DNA from: Bryoerythrophyllum caledonicum
Taxonomy: Eukaryota; Streptophyta; Bryopsida; Pottiales; Pottiaceae
Length of the DNA stretch: 64,000 bases
Assembly: GCA_963971425.1 (NCBI GenBank)
Contig: OZ020519.1
Location: 7,952,028-8,016,027 of the forward strand
Direction of reading: 5' to 3'
Part shown: in pieces, positions 32,323-44,400 of the stretch
Numbering within the stretch: the stretch's first letter is position 1
How the letters are laid out: the number at the start of each line of letters is the position of its first letter
Notes under the pieces: model-generated
What the model was told of the DNA's origin: nothing
Databases searched by the model: none
What the model saw: the letters and a program-made list of their open reading frames with translations, nothing else
Translations under genes and position numbers: made by a program

Positions 32323-33620
32323 CTCCTCTCTCTCCACCGTGGCTATGGCCTAATAAGACTTATGGTTGAAAGACAAAACATATGGATTATTGCAGCCCTG
32401 AACCGTCTCTTATACAATCCTCCCCACCAACCCACTAACTACACTTCTCGAGCGTAGGTACATTGATTTAAGTCGCCATAACACCGAGACTGCTGGACTT
32501 AATGGCAGATGCCAAATTCATGAACGAACAACATGGTAGGCCACGCGTCAAACGTCCTGTGATAATGAGATGTGAGAAGTACAATCTCCGCCGCCAACCA
32601 TCAGCATCACTTCAATCAAATGAAGGAACTCGGATGACTGATATTAACTGTGTAATTGACCGCCCACTTTCATATTAGCAGTGGCATGTCATAAATCAAA
32701 GAAAGAACCAGCCAGGAGAATGCCAAAAAGGTCTCTGTCATTTTGAAACAAGTTCCATTGATAGAGAAATTGCAGTATCGTAGTCACAGAAGATCTCCGG
32801 ATATGATTCAATAATATTCAGAACACCTAGGGAAGCTCAAAATTGGGAAATGTGGACCCCATTGTTAAGAATGGTAGATGTGAATCTCGTATCCGGAGAT
32901 CTCCGGCTAGATCTCACCCACTTGAACAAGGCAATAAATGAACATTCGTCCGACCACGAAATTTGTCTTCCATACCCGGAGATCTCCGGTAAGCGTCCTA
33001 TGAGATATGCGGGTCTGAAAATATTCCGGTGGAATAAACCAGTCAATAATAATTGTGTCACTACTCAATGTATCCTAATAACAGTGAATGGAAGAGCGCA
33101 AATCCGGTTCTCTTCACGAAAAGTGGCGAGAGCTGATAGGAGGGATGTCGAACTCTGGACCAGAAAATAATAGTCTTCACAGCCGGAGATCTCCGGTGCT
33201 CCTCCGTGAGGTCGAAGAGACTCGACGAGATTTTTCAGAAACAGAATTTCACAGAACAGAATTCTAGGTATTGGGAATCATCACCGAATCAAGGGTCAGC
33301 GGCATTCGCTTTCTCTAAGTTCACAAGCGCTGCTTCCTTCATTTTACGTGGAATGGATCTCGTCAGTTGGTTAACTTTGCTAGACCAAGTCGCAAACAAA
33401 ACAGAACTCACATGACACCATACAGGCTTCTCTTGGTCCGGAACCCAAGTGGCTTCCCAACAGTCCTGGTACTTCCGCTTCAGATTCTACTGCTTGTTAT
33501 CAGGCTCCCAATACTTAACGAGGAATTTTCCGTGGTTGACATTACCCTCATCCCTGACGACGTCCGAAATTGCTCTACCCTGCCAGACAGGATAGATGTC
33601 TGGATCACTAGGTCTAACTA
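32323..33620. other. Non-coding region with palindrome cluster
   Basis: No supported gene. Perfect palindromes start at 32893, 32976 and 33183, with a half copy at 32791. Spacings are 83 and 207 bp. It lies 3' of the DUF7869-like gene. Confidence 0.5.
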
Positions 33621-33624
33621 AAAT

Positions 33625-36600
33625 TCAGGACCCGAGACGAATATCACGCCAAGGATTAAATGTGGACTTTGGGGCTTCATTGGCGGGTCCACAATAAGGC
33701 TCGAGAACCTCATCTTCGGGAGTGACATCCAATGGTTGTGGAAGCGATCCTAGCGGATTTTCACCTCCCTCATGAGGGCCTCTCCAATCATGGGCTGGCC
33801 AGAATCCCTCTTCGAGCTCGGAGGGCGTCTGTGGAAGTGGCTTGTCAAGCTCGTCGATGACGTCCCTCCAGTACTGCAGGTATGGGCGGATGGAGTCTGC
33901 GTACCCTGCGCACTTTGACATTCCGGACGCCCAGTAGTCCACGTACTTCCGAAGCCCCGTCTTAATGAAGTTTTTGTTCTCCGTCGCTTTTTTGGCCTTG
34001 TCTCTGGCAACATCTTGGTTTCCGACCGGGTTCTGCTCCTCATTATCCCATATGGGCTTGAAAGGGACGGGCTTCGGAGAGCCTGTTGGAAGCATGGGAC
34101 GTCCGCTGTCATCTACCTTCCAGAGTTTTATCGGCTCTCTGTTCATCGGCAACCACTCTGCGTCAACGGCAGACTTCTTGAACTTCATGACCGGAACACC
34201 ATCATTGTCAACGTAGAACTTGAAAAGATGCATATCACTAAGTCCCACCAGACGTGCCGCCCCACTGCATAAAAAGCCATCGACGTAAGATTTAAAGTCG
34301 GCCACCTCTTGGATAACTTCCGGCATGAAGGCTAGTTTCTGTGACTTCATGAATGCCTTCATCAAATCCGCTAGAATATATGTACTGCTTTTCTTCAGTT
34401 CTTTCGATAGATGACTAAAGTAAGCATCAATATCTTCATGCGTATGTCCGACAACCAAGAAGCCAACCTGTATCTCCTTGAAAACGCCTCGAGCAGTTAG
34501 CAGTGATAAGAATGCCATCAAGTACTGGTTCTTGTTGTCCTTCGCTGAGTTGTCGAGCTGTAGAAACAATTTCGGTGGCAACGGTTTCGGTCCCTTAAAA
34601 GCACTGGGCTCCACGGGCTCTAAAGCGTCGACACACCTGCTCTTTCCCCTCATGAGCGCCGTGAACATCGAGTTTGGAGGAGGGTGCTCGAACAGCGCGC
34701 GCGTCTCATGTAATGGTGCTCCCTCAAGCCGCCTAAAAAGTTTTGCCAGAGAGGATATGGTGGCGTTTGAATCTCCCGGCCATAAAGCAGGAGCATAGTG
34801 AGCATACGCTCCGTCGACATGACCGTGAGCCACCATTCCGGTGACATTCATGGGAAGCTGTCCGAGACCAGATGTCGCCTTAGTAGTCCTCTACATGCGT
34901 GGAAGGGCCGTCTTCGCAGTGTCCATCTTGTCGTGAATGACACAGAGAAAGGTCAGCGGCTTCGCCTTCGACTCCTCCCTCCATGTCGCGTAAAGCTTCC
35001 GGCATAATTGTTGGTGATTCAAGTGAGCTTGCCTGTTGCTATAGAAGAGCTCGTATGCGGGCGTACCCTTAGGAGTTGTCAGTAAGAACTGATTGAACTC
35101 ATCGCAAGTACTGCATTTTGCGAAGGTGCTTCCAGACGGCTTAATAGCAACATTCCCGAAGAATTCCTTCCTTACCCTACTAACTGTGGACTGGCTTACT
35201 GGAGGGAGACCGTACTACCGTAGGAGTCGTTTGTCTGCAAAATGAAAAATTAACCTAGTGAGAGGAAAAATTTAGAAGTACAATCCAACAGACGGTACGA
35301 AGTACAGAGTAAATCAATTGAAGGTCAATGCAGAACAACGATGACCCAGCCGGAGATCTCCGGTTATGATACTTGGACATCGGTCGACGGAGCAAGGAGA
35401 ATACAAATCCATTGCAATATGCGGGGACTGATAACGTACATCATTGACGCTGGCTCGAATTTGCTTCCAGTTGTTTCCCGCAGGAAGATACTTGAGAGTG
35501 TCAATCCGACCATTCCCGACACTCCGCATTTGGTGAGGCATTTGATCTGCGTTGTCATTAATAATCGACGTCATTGAGCCCATCGCCTGTATAGTGGCAA
35601 GCCGTGGGCGCTTGATGCCCTTGTTACCGTGAGTTGCATTAATGATTCCTCTACTGAAATGTGCGATGTACGTGTGAAACGTGGACTTCCGAATTCCATG
35701 GATCGTGTACCATGCAACGGAGCAAACCTCCGTTCCCAAGAGCGTGACGTACTTTCTCTTCCGGTCCCCATCAATGGAGTGGAACTGCCCACCTACCGAG
35801 ATCGCATACTCCTTTCTATCTTCAAAGGATTTGTCATAGAATTTCTGTCTAACAGAAAGAGTCTGGGATTGTTGAAAATACTGGCAGCATCGTTTGGGAC
35901 AGCACCTTTCCGAGCTGACTTTGCGAATTTCGTCGTCGGTAGTCCTCTTGGTGTACAAGGATTCCTTCTTGTTAAGGTCCTGCTGTCGGGAAATGAAGCG
36001 GTAAGGCTCCTTCGCACGACCCCCCAAATGAGCGCCAGAATCTGGTTGTAAGGGCAGGGATGCAAAATGATCAATTGTGCATTTCAAAGAACGACCGGAA
36101 GGAAAACAACATTCAAGAATGGGCCACGATTCATGACTCATAATTCTCTCCGTGTCTCCCACAAAAACATCAAGGACAGTTACACCAATATTTTCTTCTC
36201 CCAAACATCCACTTCGGAAATGGTCTGCTGGGAAAGCGGCCATGATTCTCCCAGAGCAGAGCACCAACCCATCTCCGTCCAACCGCTGCACTTCAAGTCC
36301 AATCCATCGCTCTCGTGGTACGAATGGGGACTCGTCGGACCGGAGATCTCCGGTTGGAATCATGACATCCGCCCTTCTCCATAAAACGGTCCGCCGGAGT
36401 GTGTAAATAAGTGAATCGTATCCGCGTTGCAAGGGAATGAGTGGTAATTCTTCTGCCGCGGGGCATGTGGCCGTTGGTCTAAGTAATACGAACTCACTAG
36501 ATCCGACTGGTATGTCAATTCCAAGCCATTGACCCATGGGGTGAACCTCAACAATGGACGCTTCTCCAATTTCGCCTGAACCTGGCCTCATAAGGTTCAC

Positions 36601-36768
36601 GGACATTCCTGACCAGAGGTCCTCCGATCTTCCTGTAGACTCCTGGGATGGATCATCTTCTTCCGTGTAATTCACATGTCCAGAATCGGAGCACTGAGCT
36701 GCGACCATGGCAAGGTCTTCCGAGTCACTCTCCCACCAATCTGAGTCAGACATAGTCCCGTGCTGCAT
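33625..36768 (-). pseudogene. DUF7869-like protein with two in-frame TAG codons
   Basis: Minus-strand gene of at least two exons: about 36768-35400 and 35234-33625. Exon 1 begins MQHGTMSDSDWW and includes a Cys-rich start of the conserved part (RCCPKRCCQYF) and a helical DNA-binding-like stretch. Exon 2 has FAKCSTCDEFNQFL, VIHDKMDTAKTALPRM, then LQLDNSAKDNKNQYLMAFLS and VGFLVVGHTHEDIDAYFS. The last two are hallmarks, as I recall, of the widespread eukaryotic DUF7869 family, often linked with mobile DNA; an RNase H-like fold is possible but not shown. TAG at 34891-34893 and 35215-35217 interrupt one continuous frame. The exon 1/2 joint is not settled (a GTACGT donor near 35440 gives the wrong phase). 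It is the best candidate inside the unit for a transposase-like enzyme. Confidence 0.6.
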
Positions 36769-36866
36769 TGGTGGAATCTCGGTTGGTGGCTGATGTCCTG
36801 AATGAGAAATTGTGTGTATGTAGAGTCGATTTGGATGACCAACCTCAATATCCTCGTCAGGGATAG

Positions 36867-37076
36867 CCGGAGATCTCCGGCAGAGTGGATAATGATCGAC
36901 AACGACGACTTCTTGTTTGATTTTGAGAGAGAACAAAACAGAAGTAGCCGGAGATCTCCGGGAATCCTGCTTTCGATGATTCTGACAGCCACTGGAATCA
37001 ATGGGTGAAACCGTGGTTACCGGGCGAGATTGGCAGAATCCAGAATAGCACGGCATGAACAGTCGGAGATCTCCGG
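36867..37076. promoter_or_regulatory. Palindrome cluster upstream of the DUF7869-like gene
   Basis: Three CCGGAGATCTCCGG-type sites start at 36867, 36948 and 37063, within 310 bp upstream of the start codon near 36768. Spacings are 81 and 115 bp. The position fits an operator or enhancer array for a dimeric DNA-binding protein. Confidence 0.45.
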
Positions 37077-37104
37077 TTGAGTTTTTTGGCCTTGATCGAA
37101 TCAA

Positions 37105-40100
37105 TAGCCGTACGGAATATTCGCGGGTATGGCGGTGTGATACAGTTGCATAACCTGGTTAACAGTTCGGATTCACACGCCAAGAAATTACGTCATCTAT
37201 ATACTCGAGTCGAATATATTTACTGCTTCAGGGCTATGACTGTATCTTCGGAGACGAATTAGTTTAAAAATCTCTACTCGAGAGCTCGCGATCGACTCAG
37301 AGGACAGAATGCAACACAATCATCACCAATCCTCACAGACAGATAGCGAATACGGAATTATACGAGGGAACATACTTAACATTCCTGGAATAATGTCGAT
37401 TCGTTTCCCTACAGTTATCTAGCACGATGTCGCGCAAGCGAACACTGTCACTGACTCGCTCAGCTCCCATAGTATCTCAAACATCCTGAGCAAAAAAGGA
37501 GGAGAGCTGAGTTGAAGGATACTCTTATCCACCTTTCCATCACCTCGTGGAGGGAAAATTCAGGCGCTCAAATTTGAAACGAATCTTGGGCATGCATGCT
37601 CCTTCAAACTAACTGCTGTACACCATCATGATTGTGCGCATTCTTCGACGTGCCCACGACCGAGGCCACATTCCACTCATGATAATGAAAGGCTCGTACT
37701 CATGGGATGACCGTATTGTAAGGATACCATCTAGTTCCTAGAGTGCTGCAAATTTGAAAACGGATGATGAAGTATGCCCCATGATGTATCTTTGAATATA
37801 CTAGGGCCGTATCACGTCTTAGACTAAATCACAGTAAAATGTAATCATACAGGACTTCTCGTACTCACCTTTGTTAAGTAAATTATACCCTACCCAAGGA
37901 AAGGAGACGGCCCTCAGCTGCCTACTAGTATTGTTCATCAGGCAATACAAGACTCAAGTAGAACATCGGCGTTCGTTACCAATTAGAATAATCTCCAATA
38001 TTGCCTAGTTCGACAGAAGTTATATGGATGCTTGAGAAGAAACGTGCACAAATAACTGAGCAGATGCTTTTAGAAGTACAGCAACCCGGTCCTATGAATT
38101 CGGGTACAGCTTCCGTGTTCAGGCTGGATTGTGCATCAAGGTTTTAGGGTTTAGGGTTTAGGGTTTAGGGTTTAGGGTTCATGGTTTTCACGGTGTAGGG
38201 TTTAGGGTTCACGGTTTCTAGTTCACGGTTTTAGGGTTTAGGGTTAAGGATTCAGGGTTCACGGTTCACCGTGGAGGGGTCTGAGTTCATGAAGGTTGAG
38301 GGCTTATATCACCTATAAATGTATAAATTAAAAATATTTTATAACTATGAACTATAACCTTAAGTTTATCCATAATCATAACTTTTTTTAAAAACCTGGA
38401 TACTATAGAGTGTAAGGAAATTTAGCGAGAATTGAACAATAACTATTTATTTTGATACATTATAATTTAGTTAGAGAGAGAATAAAGAAGAGAAGGAGGG
38501 TAATGGATTTAATTTTAGAGTAGACTAGCTGTTGGCGCTTGCTTTGCAATGCATTAGCCCAACCATTTTTATGTATTTATAATATTAAAAAGTATTAAAA
38601 AGTAAAAGGTGGAATGGTTCACTATATTGTTGACAACGCGGTTGATTGTAGCGTTTTTGTAGTTCACTGCATGGTTGACTACGTGATAGTTCACTCCGTG
38701 GTTTACTGCGCAAATTATGATTTTAGTAGTATGACTAGGAGTTGGCTCTTGGTTTGCAACACATTAAATCAACCATTTTCATGTAGTTTTTATATCACAA
38801 AGTATTTAAGAAAAAAGGTAACAACAATCTACATAAAATATGAATATATCTTTGAAACCTATGCATTAATTTGAATAATGTAATAGAATGGGATAGAAAA
38901 AAAAATACTATTACAATAGTTCAATATTATTAACTATGGATGGAGATTGAGATAAAATAGGGAGAGTAAAACTAAAATAAATAAATAAACAAGTATGAGG
39001 GAGAGTTAGGGAGGGAGGGAGAGACTTGAGGGATTTATTTTTAGAGTAGTGTATATTTTTAGAATATGTAATAAGGGGAATCTAAAAAGAAAATCAAATG
39101 TAAAAAAGAGATGGGGAGGGAGAGTAAGGGCGAGGAAGAGTAAAATAGGGAGAGTAAGGGATTCTTTTAGAGTAGTAAGTTAATTATAGAATGTGTAAGT
39201 ATTGAAATCACGAGGAGTCTAAAAAATATTAGAATCAAGATTAAAAAAGAGATGGAGATGGAGAAGGAGGGGAGAGTAGAACAAAAATAAGAAAAACAAG
39301 TGAGGGAAAGAAGGGAGGGAGAGTAACGGAAAGGGAGATTCAGCTTTTCCACTAATGTCGTTTTAAATTCAAGTATAATTATTACTCTAATACCCGGTGA
39401 ACCCGAGTATCTATTATAGTCATATCTAATACCCATGAAACCGGGTATCAATACGTCTTCTCACGCATGCTCACGACATTGACAATGTCATGATTGTGAA
39501 ATGGACACGTTGTACATGTACGTCATTTCAGCTGATTTTTAACTTCACCCACTGTCATCATGAGCCGTCACACCCTTGAGCCGTCCAGCTTGTCCTCTTT
39601 GGGTTTTGAGAACTCCAAGAATGAATCATTTCTTGATTTTTTTGGCTTTTGTCTTCGTAATGTCGAAGGTAGTGAGCGGAAGTGGCGGGAGGGGTTTTCT
39701 TTCTTGGTTTGCGGAGTCGGCGTCGACGCATTAGGTTAGTTTTGTATGCGCTGTGAGAGGCCGTTGGTGTGCGAGGTGAGTGTTGATTTATGTGAAGGAC
39801 ATTGAGCGTGCCGTGGAGAGGTTGTTAACTGGATATGGACTGAAGGTCAGAGAGCAGGACTGAAAGAGAGCGAATGCGTTAGGAAGAAATTTGAAGAGCG
39901 CCTAGGTTCAGTAGCCAAGAGTGAACGACGTTGCGGTTGAGGGTGGCGTCAACACGAACGACCACGACGTACGAGTGCGCCGATTCGGCAACTGAAGAGG
40001 TATGTAAAGTCTCAAAAATGGCTTTCAGTGAAATTTCAGTTGAATTTACACAGGACTTCATAGAATCGTCACTGGAGCAGGTGTAGGGTTCGGTAAGCTC

Positions 40101-40990
40101 GAGAGAGTCGAATAGTACTGATGTTGATAATCGTTTGAGCGAAATAGAAGGGTTTAGGGTTTAGGGTTCTAGTTTTCTGTGCATTCAGTTTCGAAGGGCC
40201 GGAATTGAGCAATTTATGCAGTGTTGAAATTTGTTCCACCGAATTCCTGTATGTCAGAACTGGACCATACATTCTAGGACATTTGAGAGATTGTATAGTT
40301 TGTCGTTCTGAGTTGTTGAATGCTTATGTACTGCAGAGTTGTGTATACGCTTTAATCCAGAGCAGTTACTGGAGGAGATTGCGAAATGGCGACTACAGCA
40401 GGGACGTGGAATGAGAGTGCGTGGGATGGAAACCGGTAAGTATACACAATTGAACTGTTTATGCTCAGTCCGGGCGACCAGGTGGGGTTCCTTTTTTTGA
40501 GTGAGTTCCGAATTAGTTCTAATATTTCGGAGTGGACGAACACTTGAATGATTTTGAAAAACCTCAAAAAATGCGTACTAGAATTCCGATGCCTGTTTGG
40601 CTATAGTCGATTGGTTTTTTGTTGTCCCGTGAACATATTTGTATATCTATTCATGAATATGCGAATGATTTTGGAATTCCATGAATGTTTGAATGTGTTG
40701 TTCCTCACTGAGTCTGTCGAGTCTGGTTCGATTCAATGTATATAGTTTAATCCATGTAGAGTCGTCAAATTTGGCGTTCCATCGAAACATTAGCGGATTC
40801 TTCTTCTAGTGTGTAAGGTCGAGTTATAACAGAATTGTGTGAGCTCATTTGATACATATATTTATGTTCTCAATTATATAACTTGGTATTTAAGTATGTC
40901 AAACTTCAAGAGTTATAAGTCAAACCTCTCTGTAAATGAATGTAAATATTCGAGTCCTGATATGATCCGATTAGTGCTTCGGAGTGCCGT
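37105..40990. other. Gene-poor, palindrome-free interior of the 16-kb unit
   Basis: About 3.9 kb with no supported gene and no copy of the palindrome. It holds telomere-like repeats (38141-38262 and 40147-40170), a purine-rich stretch (38980-39320, many GGGAGAGTAA-like units) and AT-rich sequence. It may be a later insertion into the unit or a genuine spacer between its two divergent gene groups. Confidence 0.45.
38141..38262 (+). repeat. Interstitial telomeric repeat tract
   Basis: Five head-to-tail TTTAGGG units followed by interrupted TTTAGGG and TTCACGG variants. The plant-type telomere unit supports a plant source. A second short run (TTTAGGGTTTAGGG) is at about 40151 and another at about 51212. 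Confidence 0.85.
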
Positions 40991-41001
40991 ACGTGCTTCT
41001 G

Positions 41002-41276
41002 CCGGAGATCTCCGGCTGAAAATACGGAGTTCGAGTAATCAGCCGGAGATCTCCGGATGATGTAGCAATCAGATGAATATGTTAACCCTATACAGGAGTT
41101 AGTTATTCTCGAAAGTAGTCGGAGATCTCCGGACGTATCAAAACAGTGGAAATTCGCGTTGAGGGGTCATTAACCGGAGATCTCCGGTTCAGGTCAGAAA
41201 TAGACCCGTCAGAGCAGCCAGGATTCGTTCCTTGTCGGATGCACTCGACTTCCCCAAATCAGCCGGAGATCTCCGG
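41002..41276. promoter_or_regulatory. Five-copy palindrome array upstream of the ParB-like gene
   Basis: CCGGAGATCTCCGG-type sites start at 41002, 41043, 41119 (one mismatch), 41174 and 41263, spaced 41, 76, 55 and 89 bp. It is the densest cluster in the window and lies just before the first coding exon (about 41438) of the gene with a ParB-like segment. The layout resembles bacterial parS arrays beside parB, but the functional link is inference. Confidence 0.5.
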
Positions 41277-41437
41277 TTACTGTCCCCTGCTGGCACTGTG
41301 ATACAGATTTGGAAGCACGATTCATGGTTTCAATATCTAGGAACTTGTCAAGTGATTTTGTTTCGGATTCTTGTTATTGACCAGACAATTGCATCGATTC
41401 TAAACTACCTGCTTGTTCTTTCAAAATCATCTTGCAG

Positions 41438-44400
41438 GGATTCGTGGACAACCACACTTCCGACTGAATGTCGACCCGGTAAACTTGGGGCATTTGTAGA
41501 GTATTGGCTCCCTGAGTTTGTCTACAAAGGGATACACAATGTCGGCTACGTATACAATTGCCGAAAGAGCATAACCCAGTGGGGCATCAAGCTCATTAAA
41601 ACCCCTGACGGTGCCTGGGAATTCGTCCCTCAGCTTCGGATTGGCAAACGGGGTCACCCCGACATTGGTCTCCAGGTTCTCGAGTTGCAGGGACTTGATG
41701 ACGAGGTCAGTCTTGTCATCGTCCAGGAGAACGTGGACTCCTCCACCGAGCCACATATATACGGCTTGATCCTAGAATCATCTAAGATTTCGGATGAGAT
41801 GGTGGAGACCTGCCAGAGTGAGAACTTTTTATTTGCCCCTCCAACGGGTGATACGTGGTATCCGGAGTACGTGAATGAGTAGTGGAAGTGGATGGCTGAA
41901 GCACAAGAGAAGTCCCGAATGCCCTTTCCAGACGCAACTCCCAATCTGTCTCTGACACCAGCATCGACCTTGGCAAGAAAACGCAAGACCACCTTGAAGA
42001 CTTCGACCCCAGGATCTTCATCGCGGGCGGAGAAGGGGAAGAAAGCGAAGGCCGATGAGCCAGGCCTCGCGATCGAAAGGTGCCTAACTTCACACAGGCT
42101 GACCTCACAAAAATGAAGCGGACTGAAGTGGAAGCAATTGGCAAGGTACTCGACGACGCGTTCAAAAACGTTTACATACACAATAATAAGCCTTTGACAG
42201 TAGAAGACCCTGACACGAAGAAGGATGTCGTGAAGCTCGTTCATTTCGATAAGCTGCACCGGGCCCCCCCTGGAGGATTAGTATACAGGGGCATCCAGAA
42301 AGAACGGCTTGAAGGAATTATCAACGCAGTTCGCTCGTCTTCGAAGGCCACGACACCTGAGATTCACATTCGAGTCCTGCCACTGAAGAAGAAACCTGAA
42401 GGAAGTAAGGTAGAGTTTTTGGCGACCAAGCCGACGAAGGAGGACTGCCTGAGGGACTCGACACACTTTTACATTATCGGAGGTCAGCATACTGTGGCGG
42501 CGCACAAGGTTCTGTCACACGAATTGCCAGCAACGTGGACGCTTGAAGAGATCTCCCACTTCTCTATCATCCCGGTTTGGACAAAACCGGACCCCAAAGA
42601 CATGATCCTGCTACAGCTCTCGCGCGCTCTTAACCAAGATCTGACGGGTTTGCGGAAGGAGCAGAGTTTCACTGAGCAGCTGCAGACATGCAGAGTGAAG
42701 TGGTTTGAGTTCGGTAAACCAGCCCCCCAACTGTATGGTCGTCCTCAATCTGACGCATTCTCGGTAAATATACATTCTCAACCTGAATTTTTTTTTATTC
42801 CGTGGCTGTGCTCTATCCTCACAGCAACCAAACCAATCATCCGGAGATCTCCGGCTGCTTACACCCTGTAACTGTTTTCATTGCAGACGTTCCAACGGCA
42901 AGTGGTGCCAACGGTTTTTACACACCTCGGTAAAACAGACCCCAAAGACGCGAAGGTCCCACTTCTATTCGAGATGGATGATGCGGTGGTCCAGAAGTGG
43001 ATCCGAATCGACAGGCTGTTCGTCGCTGGAGACTTACCAGACTCCAACGGGAAGACGGGGGACCCAGCTAAGCTGAAGCGGAAACCTCTGGTGCAGAACG
43101 ACTTCAAGCCTCTTTACAAAATGCGCGCTGAAGACCTAGACTACCTCGCGGATTTAGTGCTCGAGAAGAAGGTCTGTGTGAAGTCCTCCAAAGCGGCAAA
43201 CAAAGGTACTATGAAAGGGCAGGCGGAGACTCTCGAAAACGCGGCGAACAGAGAGAAGAGAGTCCGTGCAATGAAGAATGAACTGATGCTTAAATACAAG
43301 TCGCACCCCCTTCCCTCGAAGGCTGCTGACTTCGTCCCATACACAAAGGAGCAGTGGGACGCATTTGCCGAAGAGAGGAATATTGGAAGGGTCCAGCTCG
43401 AGTCCTGGGTCGACGCCGCTAATCACTCTGCCAAGGGTAAAGCTCGGCTTGAGGGTCGACTGAAGGCGATAAACAAGGATACCGACCCCACTCCAGACTT
43501 CCTCGTGTCCATTTGGAGTCAACACATCATTGAAGATGCTGCCGAGGCCACACCCACGGATGATACGTCCCTGTTCGACTCCAAATACACCTGCAGGGTT
43601 ATGCCTGACAGAGGGGGCGAGATCGCCGAAGTACTTATCATGCCGGACATTCAGCAGTGGCGTAACGTCACTGACCCTCACTTTTACTTCTTTTTCCTTT
43701 ACAGCGTTAAAGACGACATATGCCGTGCACAGGTGCTAGATGTGTTTGACTTCAGAACCATTTTCGACCATCTCGAAGTGGACACAAAGGACGGGCGGAC
43801 GAGGGTCAGATCACCGTCGGTTCTTATCACTGACGTCGCAGGATTCGTTGAATTAAAGAGGTACATCAGTCTTCGGCAGAGAGAGTTCAGAGGCAAGGTA
43901 AAATTGTGGGCAACGCATGTCGTCTACTACTTCCCCCACCCTGGTGATGGATTTCCGGTTCCAGTAATTGGGGTCGAGGAGACAGTATACTGCATATTCC
44001 TGTATGAATACGATTCAAGCGAGACGCCTGCTCAGTCATTCAAGAGGCTCTTCAAAGGCCACCCCGAAAGAATGCCGGCCTTCTTTTCAGCCGCTCAACA
44101 TAAAGAAACCATCCAGCGCTGGAAGCAAACCGGTGTCCCATAGCTGAGGATCTCGGTCCTGGATTCGCTGTTCACGGGATACATCAGAGAGGGTATGGTG
44201 GTCGTCAATGTTCATGGAGGACCACATATTACATACCTCGGCTTGGTAAGCAAGACATCCTTCCCAAGCAATCCAATGTCTAAGATTTCCGGTCCGCATA
44301 CAGTTATATGAATTGGATATCGCCGTCCTAATTTTTTTTTGGTTTGCAGACTCACGACGCGCGGGTCCTCGAGATTGTGAACAGCGAAGATGCCAAAGTA

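Noticed and set aside
38141..38262. Chromosome end
   Set aside because: The telomeric tract is short, degenerate and flanked on both sides by ordinary sequence; it is interstitial.
19947..44143. TAG reassigned as a sense codon in this genome
   Set aside because: The small intact 75-aa gene appears to end with TAG, intact genes here show no internal TAG, and only decayed or mobile genes carry them.
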